Below are positions 33,666-42,458 of a DNA stretch of 64,000 bases, one piece after another. A model generated the notes under the pieces. It did not search any database and was not told the origin of the DNA. It was given only the letters and a program-made list of their open reading frames with translations. Both the position numbers and the translations under genes were made by a program. This DNA is from Solibacteraceae bacterium (GTDB lineage Bacteria; Acidobacteriota; Terriglobia; Bryobacterales; Bryobacteraceae), in contig JAJPJX010000214.1 of NCBI GenBank assembly GCA_021324015.1, positions 1 through 64,000 of the forward strand. Direction: 5' to 3'. Each line of letters begins with the position of its first letter. The stretch's first letter is position 1.

Positions 33666-36380
33666 ATGCGCGAACCACAGAACACCGGCCGGCGCGAGTT
33701 CATGAAATCGGTGGCCCTGGCAGCCGGGGCCACCTCCCCGGGGCAGGGAGGAGACACGGCGCGCGAAGCGTCCCCACAGGCTACGCCAACCGCGGGCGGA
33801 GGGCCGGAGCCCGCCTACCCCCGCGTGTTCACCGGGGCGGCCCTGGAAATGATTTGTTTCCCGCTGGGCGGCATCGGCGCCGGCAGCATCGGGCTGGGCG
33901 GACGCGGGCAGCTTCGGGATTGGGAGATCTTCAACCGCGCCGACAAGGGAAACTCGCCAGCCTACGCGTTCCCCAGCATCTGGGTCCAGGAATCCGGGAA
34001 AGCTCCCGTCGCCCACGTTTTGGAGTCCCGGATCGAGCCGCCTTATGAAGGCCAGGACGGCTTAGGCTCGCGGAATGCCCCGGGGCTGTCGCGGCTGGAG
34101 CGGGCGGTGTTCACCGGCGAGTTCCCGCGCGCCCGCATCGAGTTTCACGACCGCACTCTGCCAGTCGAAGTCTCGCTCGAAGCCGGCACGCCCTTCATCC
34201 CCCTGGATGCGGACGAATCCGGCCTGCCCGTGGCGGTGCTGCGCTACCGTGTGAAGAACACAGGCAAAGCCGCCGCGTCGGTTTCCATCGCCTTCAGCAT
34301 CGAGAACCCAGTGCACTCCCTGGAGGCGGCTGCCCGCCAGGCCGTTCCGGCCGACACACGGGTGAACGAGGCGCGCCGCGAAGACGGCCTCGTGGGCCTG
34401 CTCATGCACAACCCGGGATTGGAGAAGAGCGACCCAGGGTCCGGCAGTTTCGCCCTCGTGGTCCTGCCCGAAGGCGATGGAGAGGTGACGCTGCTGCGCG
34501 GCTGGCCGGCCGGCCGCTGGTGGAACAGCCCACTGCTCTTCTGGGACGACTTCACCGCCGACGGTTCGCTGGGCCCGGAGGCTCCCCGGATCGGCCCGGT
34601 GGGGTCCGTGTGTTTCCAGCGCAAGCTGGCCCCCGGCGGCGAGGGCCGGTTTGTGTTTCTGCTGGCCTGGCATTTCCCCAACCGCACGCCGGAGCGCTGC
34701 GGCTGGCGCGCGCCCAAGGGGTCCGAGAAGACCATCATCGGCAACTGGTACGCCACCCGGTTTCCGGACGCATGGACGGCGGCGCAATACGCGGCCCGCA
34801 ACCTGGCGCGCCTGGAGGAACGCACCGGCCGCTTTGTGGCCGCCATCCGCGAAACCACCCTTCCCGGCGCGGTCAAGGAAGCGGCCATGTCCAATCTCTC
34901 GACTCTGGCCAGCACCACGTGCTTCCGTACCGCGGACGGCGAGTTCCACGCCTTCGAGGGAGTGAACGATCACATCGGCTGCTGCTACGGCAACTGCACG
35001 CACGTCTGGAACTACGAGACCGCGACGGCGCACCTGTTTCCCGCGCTTTCCCATTCCCTGCGCCGCAGCGCCTTCGGATATTCCATGGACGAGCGGGGCG
35101 CCATGCATTTCCGGCAGGTGCTGCCCGACGGCGTGGAGCGCTCCGGTTTTGCCGCCGCCGACGCGCAGATGGGCCAGATCATCAAGGTCTATCTGGATTG
35201 GCAGCTTTCCGGGGACGCGGATTTTCTGCGGCAGTTTTGGCCCAAGGCCAGGCGGGCGCTCGAATTCGCCTGGGTGCCCGGCGGCTGGGATGCCGACCGC
35301 GACGGCGTGCTCGAAGGCGTCCAGCATAACACCTACGACGTGGAGTTCTACGGGCCGAATCCCCTCTGCGGCATCTACTACCTGGGCGCCCTCCGCGCCG
35401 CCGAAGAGATGGCGCGCGCGGCCGGGGAGCCGCAAACCGCGGCGCAATACCGGCAACTGTTTGAGAACGGCAGCCGCTGGATGGACGCGCACCTGTTCAA
35501 CGGGGAGTATTACATTCAGCAGATCCGCGGCTACCCGGCGGCCAAAATCGCGGATCACCTGCGCAGCGGGATGGGCGCCGACGATCCTGAGCACCCGCAG
35601 TATCAGCTCGGCGACGGATGCCTGGTGGATCAGCTCGTAGGGCAGTATCTCGCCGAAGTCGCCGGGCTGGGATCTCTGCTTTCTCCCGCGAATGTCCGCA
35701 AGGCGCTGGAGTCCATCTATCGTTACAACCACAAAGCCCGGCTCGCTCAGCACGACTGCGTGCAGCGCACTTTCGCCCTGAACGACGAAGCGGCCCTGGT
35801 AATTTGCGACTACGGCAAAGGCAAGCGGCCCCGGATTCCCTTCCCCTACTACGCCGAAGTGATGACCGGGTTCGAGTATTCGGCCGCCGCCCTGATGCTC
35901 TACTCCGGCATGATTCCACAAGGGTTGGAGTGCATTGCCGATATTCGCCGCCGCTACGACGGCATCCGCCGCAATCCCTGGGACGAAGCCGAATGCGGCC
36001 ATCATTACGCGCGCGCCATGGCTTCGTGGTCCGGCTTGCTGGCCCTGAGCGGATTTCGCTATCGCGGGCCGGAACGGCACGTGGTGGCGGCGCCGCCTGT
36101 CCATGTCGGGGAGTTTCGCTCGTTCTGGTCGGCCGGCTCCGGCTGGGGCAGCTTCGCCCTCTCCCGTGCGCCGCGCAGCCGCCTGAGGGTGTCGGTAAGC
36201 GAGGGATCTCTGGGGGTGCGGCATGTGGAGTTCCCCGCACCGGGGAAAGGCACCTCGCGGGTGACGCTGGGATCGGCTCCAGTGAAACACGAGCGGCACG
36301 GCCAGAACGGGCTCGCGCTGCTTACCCTCGCGCAGGAGGTGCGCGTGGGGCCCGGGCGCAGCCTGGTGGCGGAGATCTGA
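33666..36380 (+). CDS. GH116-like (GBA2-type) glycoside hydrolase with Tat-like signal
   Basis: The 904-aa product begins with a Tat-like signal (RREFMKS near residue 9, though the hydrophobic part is short). The N-terminal beta domain carries FPLGGIGAGSIGLGGRGQLRDWEIFNR, typical of GH116 proteins. The C-terminal alpha/alpha barrel (about 390-800) contains FEGVND (E431, candidate nucleophile by comparison with human GBA2) and HNTYD (D558, candidate acid/base). GH116 enzymes cleave beta-glucosides or beta-xylosides, including glucosylceramide; the substrate here is unknown. Its stop lies two bases before a CobW-family gene, implying co-expression. Confidence 0.8.
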   Translation: MREPQNTGRREFMKSVALAAGATSPGQGGDTAREASPQATPTAGGGPEPAYPRVFTGAALEMICFPLGGIGAGSIGLGGRGQLRDWEIFNRADKGNSPAYAFPSIWVQESGKAPVAHVLESRIEPPYEGQDGLGSRNAPGLSRLERAVFTGEFPRARIEFHDRTLPVEVSLEAGTPFIPLDADESGLPVAVLRYRVKNTGKAAASVSIAFSIENPVHSLEAAARQAVPADTRVNEARREDGLVGLLMHNPGLEKSDPGSGSFALVVLPEGDGEVTLLRGWPAGRWWNSPLLFWDDFTADGSLGPEAPRIGPVGSVCFQRKLAPGGEGRFVFLLAWHFPNRTPERCGWRAPKGSEKTIIGNWYATRFPDAWTAAQYAARNLARLEERTGRFVAAIRETTLPGAVKEAAMSNLSTLASTTCFRTADGEFHAFEGVNDHIGCCYGNCTHVWNYETATAHLFPALSHSLRRSAFGYSMDERGAMHFRQVLPDGVERSGFAAADAQMGQIIKVYLDWQLSGDADFLRQFWPKARRALEFAWVPGGWDADRDGVLEGVQHNTYDVEFYGPNPLCGIYYLGALRAAEEMARAAGEPQTAAQYRQLFENGSRWMDAHLFNGEYYIQQIRGYPAAKIADHLRSGMGADDPEHPQYQLGDGCLVDQLVGQYLAEVAGLGSLLSPANVRKALESIYRYNHKARLAQHDCVQRTFALNDEAALVICDYGKGKRPRIPFPYYAEVMTGFEYSAAALMLYSGMIPQGLECIADIRRRYDGIRRNPWDEAECGHHYARAMASWSGLLALSGFRYRGPERHVVAAPPVHVGEFRSFWSAGSGWGSFALSRAPRSRLRVSVSEGSLGVRHVEFPAPGKGTSRVTLGSAPVKHERHGQNGLALLTLAQEVRVGPGRSLVAEI

Positions 36381-36382
36381 TC

Positions 36383-37441
36383 TTGCAGAGGCCCCATCTG
36401 GTGCTCGTGGGGGGATTTCTGGGGGCCGGAAAGACCACTCTGATCCTCCGCGCATCCGCTCTGCTGCGCCGGCGAAACCTGCGCGTCGGAGTCATCCTGA
36501 ATGACCAGGACGGCGGGCTAGTGGACACCGGCGCCGCGCGTGCCGAGGGGCTGGAGGCGCGCGAGGTGGCGGGCGGCTGCTTCTGCTGCCGGTTTTCGGA
36601 TCTGATGGCCGCGGCTGGGGAACTGGCGGCCTACGATCCCGACGTGATCTTCGCTGAGCCGGTGGGGAGCTGCATGGATCTCTCGGCCACCATCCTGCAG
36701 CCCCTGAAGGTTCTTCACGGCGCGCGGTACCGGCTGTCGCCTCTCACCGTGCTGCTGGACCCAGTGGCCGCACAGCGATGGGCCGGCGGCCATATGGACG
36801 CCGATGTCCGTTACCTGTTCCAGAACCAGTTGGCGGAGGCAGACCTGGTCTGCCTGACCAAACAGGACCTGTTCCCGGACCCGTGCCCGCTGCCCATTCC
36901 GGTGGACTTCCGGCTCTGCGCCGCAATCGGTGAAGGCGTAGCGGAGTGGCTGCGCGAAGTGCTGGAAGGCCGCCGCGCCGCCGGAGCACGCATCCTGGAC
37001 ATCGACTATGACCGGTACGCGGAGGCGGAAGCGGCGCTGGGCTGGCTGAATCTGCAGGCCGAGGTGGAACTCCACGAGGCGCGCAGTCCCGCTGCGCTGG
37101 CCGGTCCCCTGCTCGACGAACTCGAGGAACGCCTTACGCGTGCGCAGATTCAGATCGCGCACCTGAAGATTTTCGATCGGACCGCCTCCGGCTGGCTGAA
37201 AGTGGGCATCTGCACGAACGGCGCCCTTCCCGTCCCCACGGGAGATTTGCTGGCGGACCCGGAGAGGTTCCACGAATTGGCCGTCAACCTGCGCGCCCTC
37301 GCGGCGCCCGAGCATCTGGAAGAGGTCGCCCGCCGCGCCCTGAAAGAAATTCCCGGAACTGTGCGCCTGCGCTACGCCCGCGCCTTCCGCCCCACGCCGC
37401 CGAAACCGGAATACCGGTTCGGTAACATCGCCGGCCACTGA
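36383..37441 (+). CDS. CobW/COG0523-family metal-chaperone GTPase
   Basis: The product (352 aa from the TTG) has a G3E-type GTPase domain: Walker A VGGFLGAGKTT, the metal-binding CxCC motif in GGCFCCRF and a TKQD G4 motif. COG0523 proteins deliver Zn2+ or Co2+ to client enzymes. The C-terminal part is diverged and lacks a histidine-rich stretch. TTG at 36383 is the first plausible start, with GGCGGAG upstream; a GTG a few codons in is the alternative. It is almost certainly translated with the upstream GH116 gene, which suggests a metal-dependent client nearby, but none is obvious. Confidence 0.8.
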   Translation: MQRPHLVLVGGFLGAGKTTLILRASALLRRRNLRVGVILNDQDGGLVDTGAARAEGLEAREVAGGCFCCRFSDLMAAAGELAAYDPDVIFAEPVGSCMDLSATILQPLKVLHGARYRLSPLTVLLDPVAAQRWAGGHMDADVRYLFQNQLAEADLVCLTKQDLFPDPCPLPIPVDFRLCAAIGEGVAEWLREVLEGRRAAGARILDIDYDRYAEAEAALGWLNLQAEVELHEARSPAALAGPLLDELEERLTRAQIQIAHLKIFDRTASGWLKVGICTNGALPVPTGDLLADPERFHELAVNLRALAAPEHLEEVARRALKEIPGTVRLRYARAFRPTPPKPEYRFGNIAGH

Positions 37442-37451
37442 GGCCCGCGGC

Positions 37452-38780
37452 TTACTGCTGCGGAGCAGCCTTTGCAGTGGGGTTCGACAGCTTTTCGAGT
37501 TCCGCGAGCTGGCCTTTGACCGTGGTGGCGTCCTGCGCTTCCGGAGCGAATTTCAGGTAGCTGCGCATCTGCTCGGCGGCGCCGGCGAAATCGCGCTTTT
37601 CGGCCAGAATCACGCCCAGAACCTGGTTGACCTTGGGGAAGCGGTGCTGGGAATCCAGCTTCTCGGCTTCCCGCGCGCTCTTTTCCGCGGCGTCCAGGCG
37701 GTGCAGGTAGTAGTTGGCGACGGAGTTGAAGAAATAGGCCTGCGGGAAATCCACCGGATCGAGCCGGATGGCCCGGTTGGTGGTGTCCACGACCTCCTCC
37801 CACTTCTTCTCCTGGACGGCAATCAGCGACAACTGCAAATAAGGGCTGACAAACTTGCTGTCCGCCGCAAGCGCCTGCTGGTAGGACTTGCGAGCCTCAT
37901 CCATTTTCTGATCCCGCTGCTGCAAGGCGCCCAGTTCGTACCAGGCAGCTGCGTACTTGGGATACGCATCCACGGCCTTCTGGAAGTTCTTTTCGGCATC
38001 GGCCGCCTTACCCTTCTTCAACGCCTCCCGGCCCTTCTCGTAAAACTTCTTGGCGTCTTTGGGTGCCTGCAGACTGGTGGCGCTAATGGTTGTGCCTTCC
38101 ACATTGCCCATGCGGTGCAGGATGATGGTTCCCACGTTGGGGTCGTCGAAAGTCTTCCGGTTGGACAGGTTGATGCTTTCCGAGCGATAGCCGGCAAGCG
38201 ACGCGCGCAGTTCGCAGCCCATGAGGTCCCGCTCGCCTATCATGCGCCCCCCGGGAGTCTGGCCCATCGTACTGCCGCCCAGGTTGCCGGCACCGCTGCG
38301 TGACATGCCGCCGTAGCCGTATCCCGGAATGCCGGCTCCGGGGTTCACGGAGTCATAACTGGCGTCCGGAATCATGGAGGGGTTCTGGCCTAACTGGAAG
38401 CTGAACCGGCCCTTGGAATCCGTATAGCCTTCCGGACGCGCCACGCCGTTGCAGACGCGCTCCACCACCACCGAGTCCGGCGGCGCGGTGCCGTCGTCCA
38501 GCATCACTTTCCCGCTGAGATAAATGGGCCGCTGCATTCCCGGGTAGGTCTGGTTTCCTGGATACTGGCCAGGCTGCTGCTGTCCTGGCTGCTGCCCGGG
38601 AATCGGCGTATTTCCCTGGCCGGGTCCCGGACGGGTGATGCCACCCCCACCGGCCCCAGGGCTGGGCGTCGAAGTCGCCGGCGGGCCCTGGCTGCCTCGC
38701 TGGCTGAATGCTGGGGAAAGAGTCATGGCGATACCGACCGCCAGCCCCGTTACGGATCGAAAGCGGATGCTCGGGAACAT
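37452..38780 (-). CDS. Secreted TPR-repeat protein with Pro/Gly/Gln-rich N-terminus
   Basis: The 442-aa product has a signal peptide (ending near LSPAFSQ). A low-complexity linker of Gly, Pro and Gln repeats (GQQPGQQQPGQYPGN) occupies about residues 30-85. Next is a beta-sandwich reminiscent of carboxypeptidase regulatory domains (ISLSGKV-like YLSGKVMLDDG, YTDSKGRFSF). Several tetratricopeptide repeats fill about 235-425 (KFYEKGREALKKGKAADAE, AAWYELGALQQRD). It is probably a periplasmic or surface scaffold. It ends ten bases from the convergent CobW gene. The function is unknown. Confidence 0.8.
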   Translation of the reverse strand: MFPSIRFRSVTGLAVGIAMTLSPAFSQRGSQGPPATSTPSPGAGGGGITRPGPGQGNTPIPGQQPGQQQPGQYPGNQTYPGMQRPIYLSGKVMLDDGTAPPDSVVVERVCNGVARPEGYTDSKGRFSFQLGQNPSMIPDASYDSVNPGAGIPGYGYGGMSRSGAGNLGGSTMGQTPGGRMIGERDLMGCELRASLAGYRSESINLSNRKTFDDPNVGTIILHRMGNVEGTTISATSLQAPKDAKKFYEKGREALKKGKAADAEKNFQKAVDAYPKYAAAWYELGALQQRDQKMDEARKSYQQALAADSKFVSPYLQLSLIAVQEKKWEEVVDTTNRAIRLDPVDFPQAYFFNSVANYYLHRLDAAEKSAREAEKLDSQHRFPKVNQVLGVILAEKRDFAGAAEQMRSYLKFAPEAQDATTVKGQLAELEKLSNPTAKAAPQQ

Positions 38781-38862
38781 GAAAGCACCTCCCGGTTGTC
38801 AGCCTATTATGGCATGGGCGCGGGGGGTTCGCTAGAATGGGGGTCGCAGGACTCCTTTAGAT

Positions 38863-39483
38863 ATGAAAAAGTTCACGCTCTTTACGGCTTGCGCCTGTTT
38901 CCTACTCCTCGCCGCCTGCTCTTCGGAGACCCCGCAACCGGCTACGAAAAAGGCCGAGGAAAAGCCCGCGGAGCCCGTGACCGGGCAGCGGGCACTGTAC
39001 CAGATGTACACGGCTGCCAGGGGATGGTCCGCGGACATCCAACCCTTGCGCATGAACAGTATCCTCCTCCAGGAAGTGAAGGCGGAGCCGGGCAAGGCGG
39101 CGGCGTGGGAAGTCACCTTCACCTCTCAACGGTTGAGTAAGGCCCGCAACTATACCTACTCGGTCATTGAAGCCCAGGGGAATCTTCACAAGGGCGTGTT
39201 TGCGGGCCTGGACCAGGGCTGGTCCGGCCCCTCACGCACCAACAAGCCGTTCCTGATGGCCGCGGTAAAGATCGACACGGACGCAGCTTATCAGACAGCC
39301 CTGAAAAAAGGCGCCGACTACGACAAAAAGAATCCCGGAAAGCCCATCACCTTCGTCCTGGAGAAGACCGACAAGTATCCCGACCCTGCCTGGCGCGTGG
39401 TCTGGGGAGAGTCGGTGGGTACCAGCAATTTCTCCGTGTACGTGGACGCGAGCACCGGAGAATACCTGGAGACCATGCGGTAG
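38863..39483 (+). CDS. Lipoprotein of unknown function
   Basis: The 206-aa product has a lipoprotein signal with lipobox LLAAC (Cys around residue 19), followed by a charged, Lys/Glu/Pro-rich linker. The mature domain includes WSADIQPLRMNSILLQEV and ends in WRVVWGESVGTSNFSVYVDASTGEYLE, which resembles the strand-turn pattern of PepSY-like domains. It should be anchored in a membrane on the periplasmic side. It is divergent from the TPR gene (82-base gap). I do not recognise a specific family. Confidence 0.75.
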   Translation: MKKFTLFTACACFLLLAACSSETPQPATKKAEEKPAEPVTGQRALYQMYTAARGWSADIQPLRMNSILLQEVKAEPGKAAAWEVTFTSQRLSKARNYTYSVIEAQGNLHKGVFAGLDQGWSGPSRTNKPFLMAAVKIDTDAAYQTALKKGADYDKKNPGKPITFVLEKTDKYPDPAWRVVWGESVGTSNFSVYVDASTGEYLETMR

Positions 39484-39510
39484 TACGCCCGGGCACGGCG
39501 GCGGCCGCGG

Positions 39511-40365
39511 CTACTTCATGATTCCGTGCCTTTTCAAGAACGGCCAGATCTGCTGGTCGTAGAGCTCCTGCATCTTCTCTTTGGGGAAGCCGTGCCGGCC
39601 GCCCGGCACCGTCACCAGTTCGGCATCCGCGCCCGCATCCCGAAGTGCCTTGGTCAGCTTCACGCCTTGTTCGTACGGCACCGTCTGGTCGGCATCGCCG
39701 TGCAGCGTGAGGATGGGCGGCGCGTTTTTCCGCACATACGTCATGGGGGAGACCCGCCGGGCGAGTTCCATGCGCCCGGGTTGCTCGGGCAGCCAGGTTA
39801 CGGCGTACGTCCGCTTGTTCGGGCCGTCCAACTGATCGCCCACGTCCGTGATCCCGTAAAAATTCACCACTGCGGCCACATGCGCGGGCGGGCCCAGCTT
39901 GGCGGACTTGGGCGTCAGCCCGACCATCAGGGCCAGGTGCCCGCCTGCGGAGCCGCCCGTCACCACGATCCGCTTGGTGTCCACGTTGTACTTCTTAGCG
40001 TTCTTGAAAAACCATTGCGCCGCGTCGAGCGAATCGGTCACGGCAGCGGGTGCCAGAGCCGCCTTGGCCAGGCGGTATTCCACGTTGGCGCAGACGAAAC
40101 CTTTTTCCACGTAGGGGAGACAGAAATTCTGAAAGACTCCTTCTTTGGTGCCGTTCACCCAGCCGCCCCCATGGATCACCAGCACGCCGGGCCGTTTGCC
40201 CGCGGCGGGCTCCTTGGGCTGCACGATATCCAGCACCGTCTCGGGGTAGCGGTCATAGGCGATGTTCTTCTGGATCGTGACGTTGTCCGGAATCGGGGGC
40301 GCGGGGGCTTGCGCGAACGCTGCCGCGGCCAGCGCCAGGGAAAATAGGGATCTCTGCCAGTACAT
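39511..40365 (-). CDS. Secreted alpha/beta-hydrolase esterase (BD-FAE/acetylesterase-like)
   Basis: The product (284 aa from the chosen ATG) has a signal peptide (MYWQRSLFSLALAAAAFAQ). The hydrolase core shows the oxyanion motif VIHGGGWVNG, the nucleophile elbow VTGGSAGGH, the aspartate in LHGDADQTVPYEQG and the histidine in GGRHGF. This arrangement is common in polysaccharide esterases of the hormone-sensitive-lipase/BD-FAE group. The longer upstream frame is rejected because the signal peptide begins at 40365. Its start is 24 bases from that of the divergent CBM9-like gene. Confidence 0.85.
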   Translation of the reverse strand: MYWQRSLFSLALAAAAFAQAPAPPIPDNVTIQKNIAYDRYPETVLDIVQPKEPAAGKRPGVLVIHGGGWVNGTKEGVFQNFCLPYVEKGFVCANVEYRLAKAALAPAAVTDSLDAAQWFFKNAKKYNVDTKRIVVTGGSAGGHLALMVGLTPKSAKLGPPAHVAAVVNFYGITDVGDQLDGPNKRTYAVTWLPEQPGRMELARRVSPMTYVRKNAPPILTLHGDADQTVPYEQGVKLTKALRDAGADAELVTVPGGRHGFPKEKMQELYDQQIWPFLKRHGIMK

Positions 40366-40389
40366 GTCCGACAGTATAGTAGAGGAAGA

Positions 40390-41085
40390 ATGAAGAGTTT
40401 CCTCCTGCTGTTTCTCGCCGCTTCGACGGCCGCTCTGGCGGATGGGCCGGGCGTCATCCTGAGCCACTACTCCAAGTCCGACTTCGAGCTAACCACGGAC
40501 CCCGACGCCAAGCCATGGAAAGGCATTCAGGGCGTGTTTGCCGATCGCAGTTCGCTGGACCGGCCCTTGCCGGCCTACCGGACGGAGATCCGCTCCCGCT
40601 GGACGGACAGGAATCTCTATCTGTTGTTCATCTGCCCCTACGAGACCCTTCACTTGAAGCCCAACCCCTCCACCACGGCCGAAACCAACAATCTCTGGAA
40701 TTGGGATGTGGCGGAGTTCTTTGTCGGCACGGACTTCCAGAACATCCGCCGCTACAAGGAATTTGAGATCTCGCCGCAGGCCGAGTGGGTGGACCTGGAT
40801 ATTGACAAGGATTCGCCGCACATGGAAGCCGGCATCAAGTGGGATTCGGGAATCCGGGCCGCCGCGCGCATCGATGCGCAGAAGAAGATCTGGTACGGGG
40901 TGATGCGCATTCCGCTGGCCTCCATCGATTCGCGCCCGCCGGCGAACGGTCTGGAGATGCGTGCGAATCTGTACCGCTGCCAGGGGGCCGATCCGAACCG
41001 GAAGTACATTGCCTGGCAACCCACGCACTCGCCTTCGTTTCACGAGCCCGAGGCCTTCGGCCGGCTGCGGCTGGTAGGGAAATAA
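40390..41085 (+). CDS. Secreted CBM9-like (DOMON-like) carbohydrate-binding protein
   Basis: The 231-aa product has a signal peptide (MKSFLLLFLAASTAALA) and a single beta-sandwich of the family 9 carbohydrate-binding-like type. WTDRNLYLLFICPYE, LWNWDVAEFFVG and YKEFEISPQAEWVDLDID are the characteristic strands. AGAGGAAGA gives a strong ribosome-binding site. The stop overlaps the start of the phosphohexomutase gene by one base, linking it to that operon. The bound sugar is unknown. Confidence 0.8.
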   Translation: MKSFLLLFLAASTAALADGPGVILSHYSKSDFELTTDPDAKPWKGIQGVFADRSSLDRPLPAYRTEIRSRWTDRNLYLLFICPYETLHLKPNPSTTAETNNLWNWDVAEFFVGTDFQNIRRYKEFEISPQAEWVDLDIDKDSPHMEAGIKWDSGIRAAARIDAQKKIWYGVMRIPLASIDSRPPANGLEMRANLYRCQGADPNRKYIAWQPTHSPSFHEPEAFGRLRLVGK

Positions 41086-42452
41086 TGGACGCCGGCGGCT
41101 CGCTGCGCATCTCGCACGTGGGTTTGCGCGGAGTGGTTGGCGCGGCGCTCACCGCCGGGCACGTCCTGGACTTCGCTTCCGCTTTCGGCACGTTTTTGGA
41201 ACCGGGCGGCGCCGTGGTCATCGGCCGCGACCCCCGCGCCAGCGGGCTGATGCTGCGGGAGGGCGTGGTGGCCGGCCTAGAGGCCTGCGGGCGGGATGTG
41301 GTCGACCTGGGGATCGTGCCCACGCCGGTGATCCAGCACGCCATCCGGCGCCTGGATGCCGCCGGGGGCGTTTCCATCGGCGCCAGCCACAATAACGCTG
41401 AGTGGAATGCGCTCAAGTTTCTCGGCCGTCAGGGCACCTATCTCTCGACCGCGGAGGCGAGCGAACTGCTGGACATCTACCACCTCAAGAAGTTCGATTT
41501 CGTGGAGTGGCGCCGTATCGGCAAGCTGCGCCTCGAGAGTGGCGCTATTGATTCCTACCTGGACGAACTGGCGTCGGTGTACGACTTCACCTCGCTGCGC
41601 TCCTTCCGCGTGGTGGTGGACTGCTGCAACGGCACTTCTTCGCTGATCCTGCGGCGCGTGAACGAGCGCTTCGGCACGGAATTCATCCTGATCAACGAGA
41701 AGATCGAAGGCGTCCGGTTCGCGCACGAGCCTTCCACCACGCGGGACGCGGTGGCCCTGCAACTGGCGCCCCTGATGAAACCGCTGAGCGCCGACGCCGG
41801 CTTCCTGTTCGACGTGGACTCCGACCGCGTAGCCCTGGCCGCCGAGGACGGCACGCCCGTCTCCGAGGAATTGGTGCTGCCAATGCTGGCGGATTACCTG
41901 CTGCCCCGGGGACCGGGCAAACTGGTGATCACGAACCTCTCCTCGACTGCGCTCCTGGAAGAGGTGGCCGCGCGGCACGGCGGCCGAGTGGTGCGCGTGC
42001 CGGTGGGGCGCCAGGCGGCCATCGACGCGCTCTCCGGCTATCGCCCGGAACAGATTGCGCTGGCCGGCGAAGGCACCGGAGCGGTGATGATGCCGCAGTT
42101 CCGCTTCGTCTACGACGGGATCGCTTCGATGCTGGCCATCCTGGCGATGATGCGGGAGCACGGCCAGAGCCTGGGCGGGATCCTGGCGGCTTATCCCCGG
42201 TATCACATCCTCAAGGGCCAAGTGCCGCTGGTCACGCAGCGCGTCCCGGCCCTGCTGATGGAGTTGCAAGAGCGCTACCGCGACGGCCGCGCGAACGTGG
42301 TCGACGGGCTGCGGGTGGATTGGCCCGGACGATGGTTCCACGTGCGGGTCAGCCAGACCGAACCCATCGTGCGTGTGATCTGCGAGCAGCGCGGCGAACC
42401 GCCGCGGGACCTGTTTGAAGCCCTCATGGAACTGGTGAGGAGCTATGCGTAG
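41085..42452 (+). CDS. Phosphohexomutase-family protein with altered active-site motifs
   Basis: The product (455 aa) has the four-domain phosphoglucosamine/phosphomannomutase fold. Compared with functional enzymes the key loops are changed but not lost. The phosphoserine loop is GASHNNAEW (S101) instead of TASHNPxxxN. The metal loop is FDVDSDR (D243, D245, D247) instead of DPDGDR. The sugar loop is GEGTGAVM, and the phosphate loop VSQTEP replaces SNTEP. It may have shifted substrate or reduced activity. It overlaps the upstream gene by one base and is followed six bases later by a canonical paralogue. Confidence 0.82.
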   Translation: MDAGGSLRISHVGLRGVVGAALTAGHVLDFASAFGTFLEPGGAVVIGRDPRASGLMLREGVVAGLEACGRDVVDLGIVPTPVIQHAIRRLDAAGGVSIGASHNNAEWNALKFLGRQGTYLSTAEASELLDIYHLKKFDFVEWRRIGKLRLESGAIDSYLDELASVYDFTSLRSFRVVVDCCNGTSSLILRRVNERFGTEFILINEKIEGVRFAHEPSTTRDAVALQLAPLMKPLSADAGFLFDVDSDRVALAAEDGTPVSEELVLPMLADYLLPRGPGKLVITNLSSTALLEEVAARHGGRVVRVPVGRQAAIDALSGYRPEQIALAGEGTGAVMMPQFRFVYDGIASMLAILAMMREHGQSLGGILAAYPRYHILKGQVPLVTQRVPALLMELQERYRDGRANVVDGLRVDWPGRWFHVRVSQTEPIVRVICEQRGEPPRDLFEALMELVRSYA

Positions 42453-42458
42453 GAGCGT

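Noticed and set aside
34062-36455. 797-codon minus-strand frame opposite the GH116 gene
   Set aside because: Antisense shadow; no recognisable motifs, while the plus-strand frame has a complete domain set.
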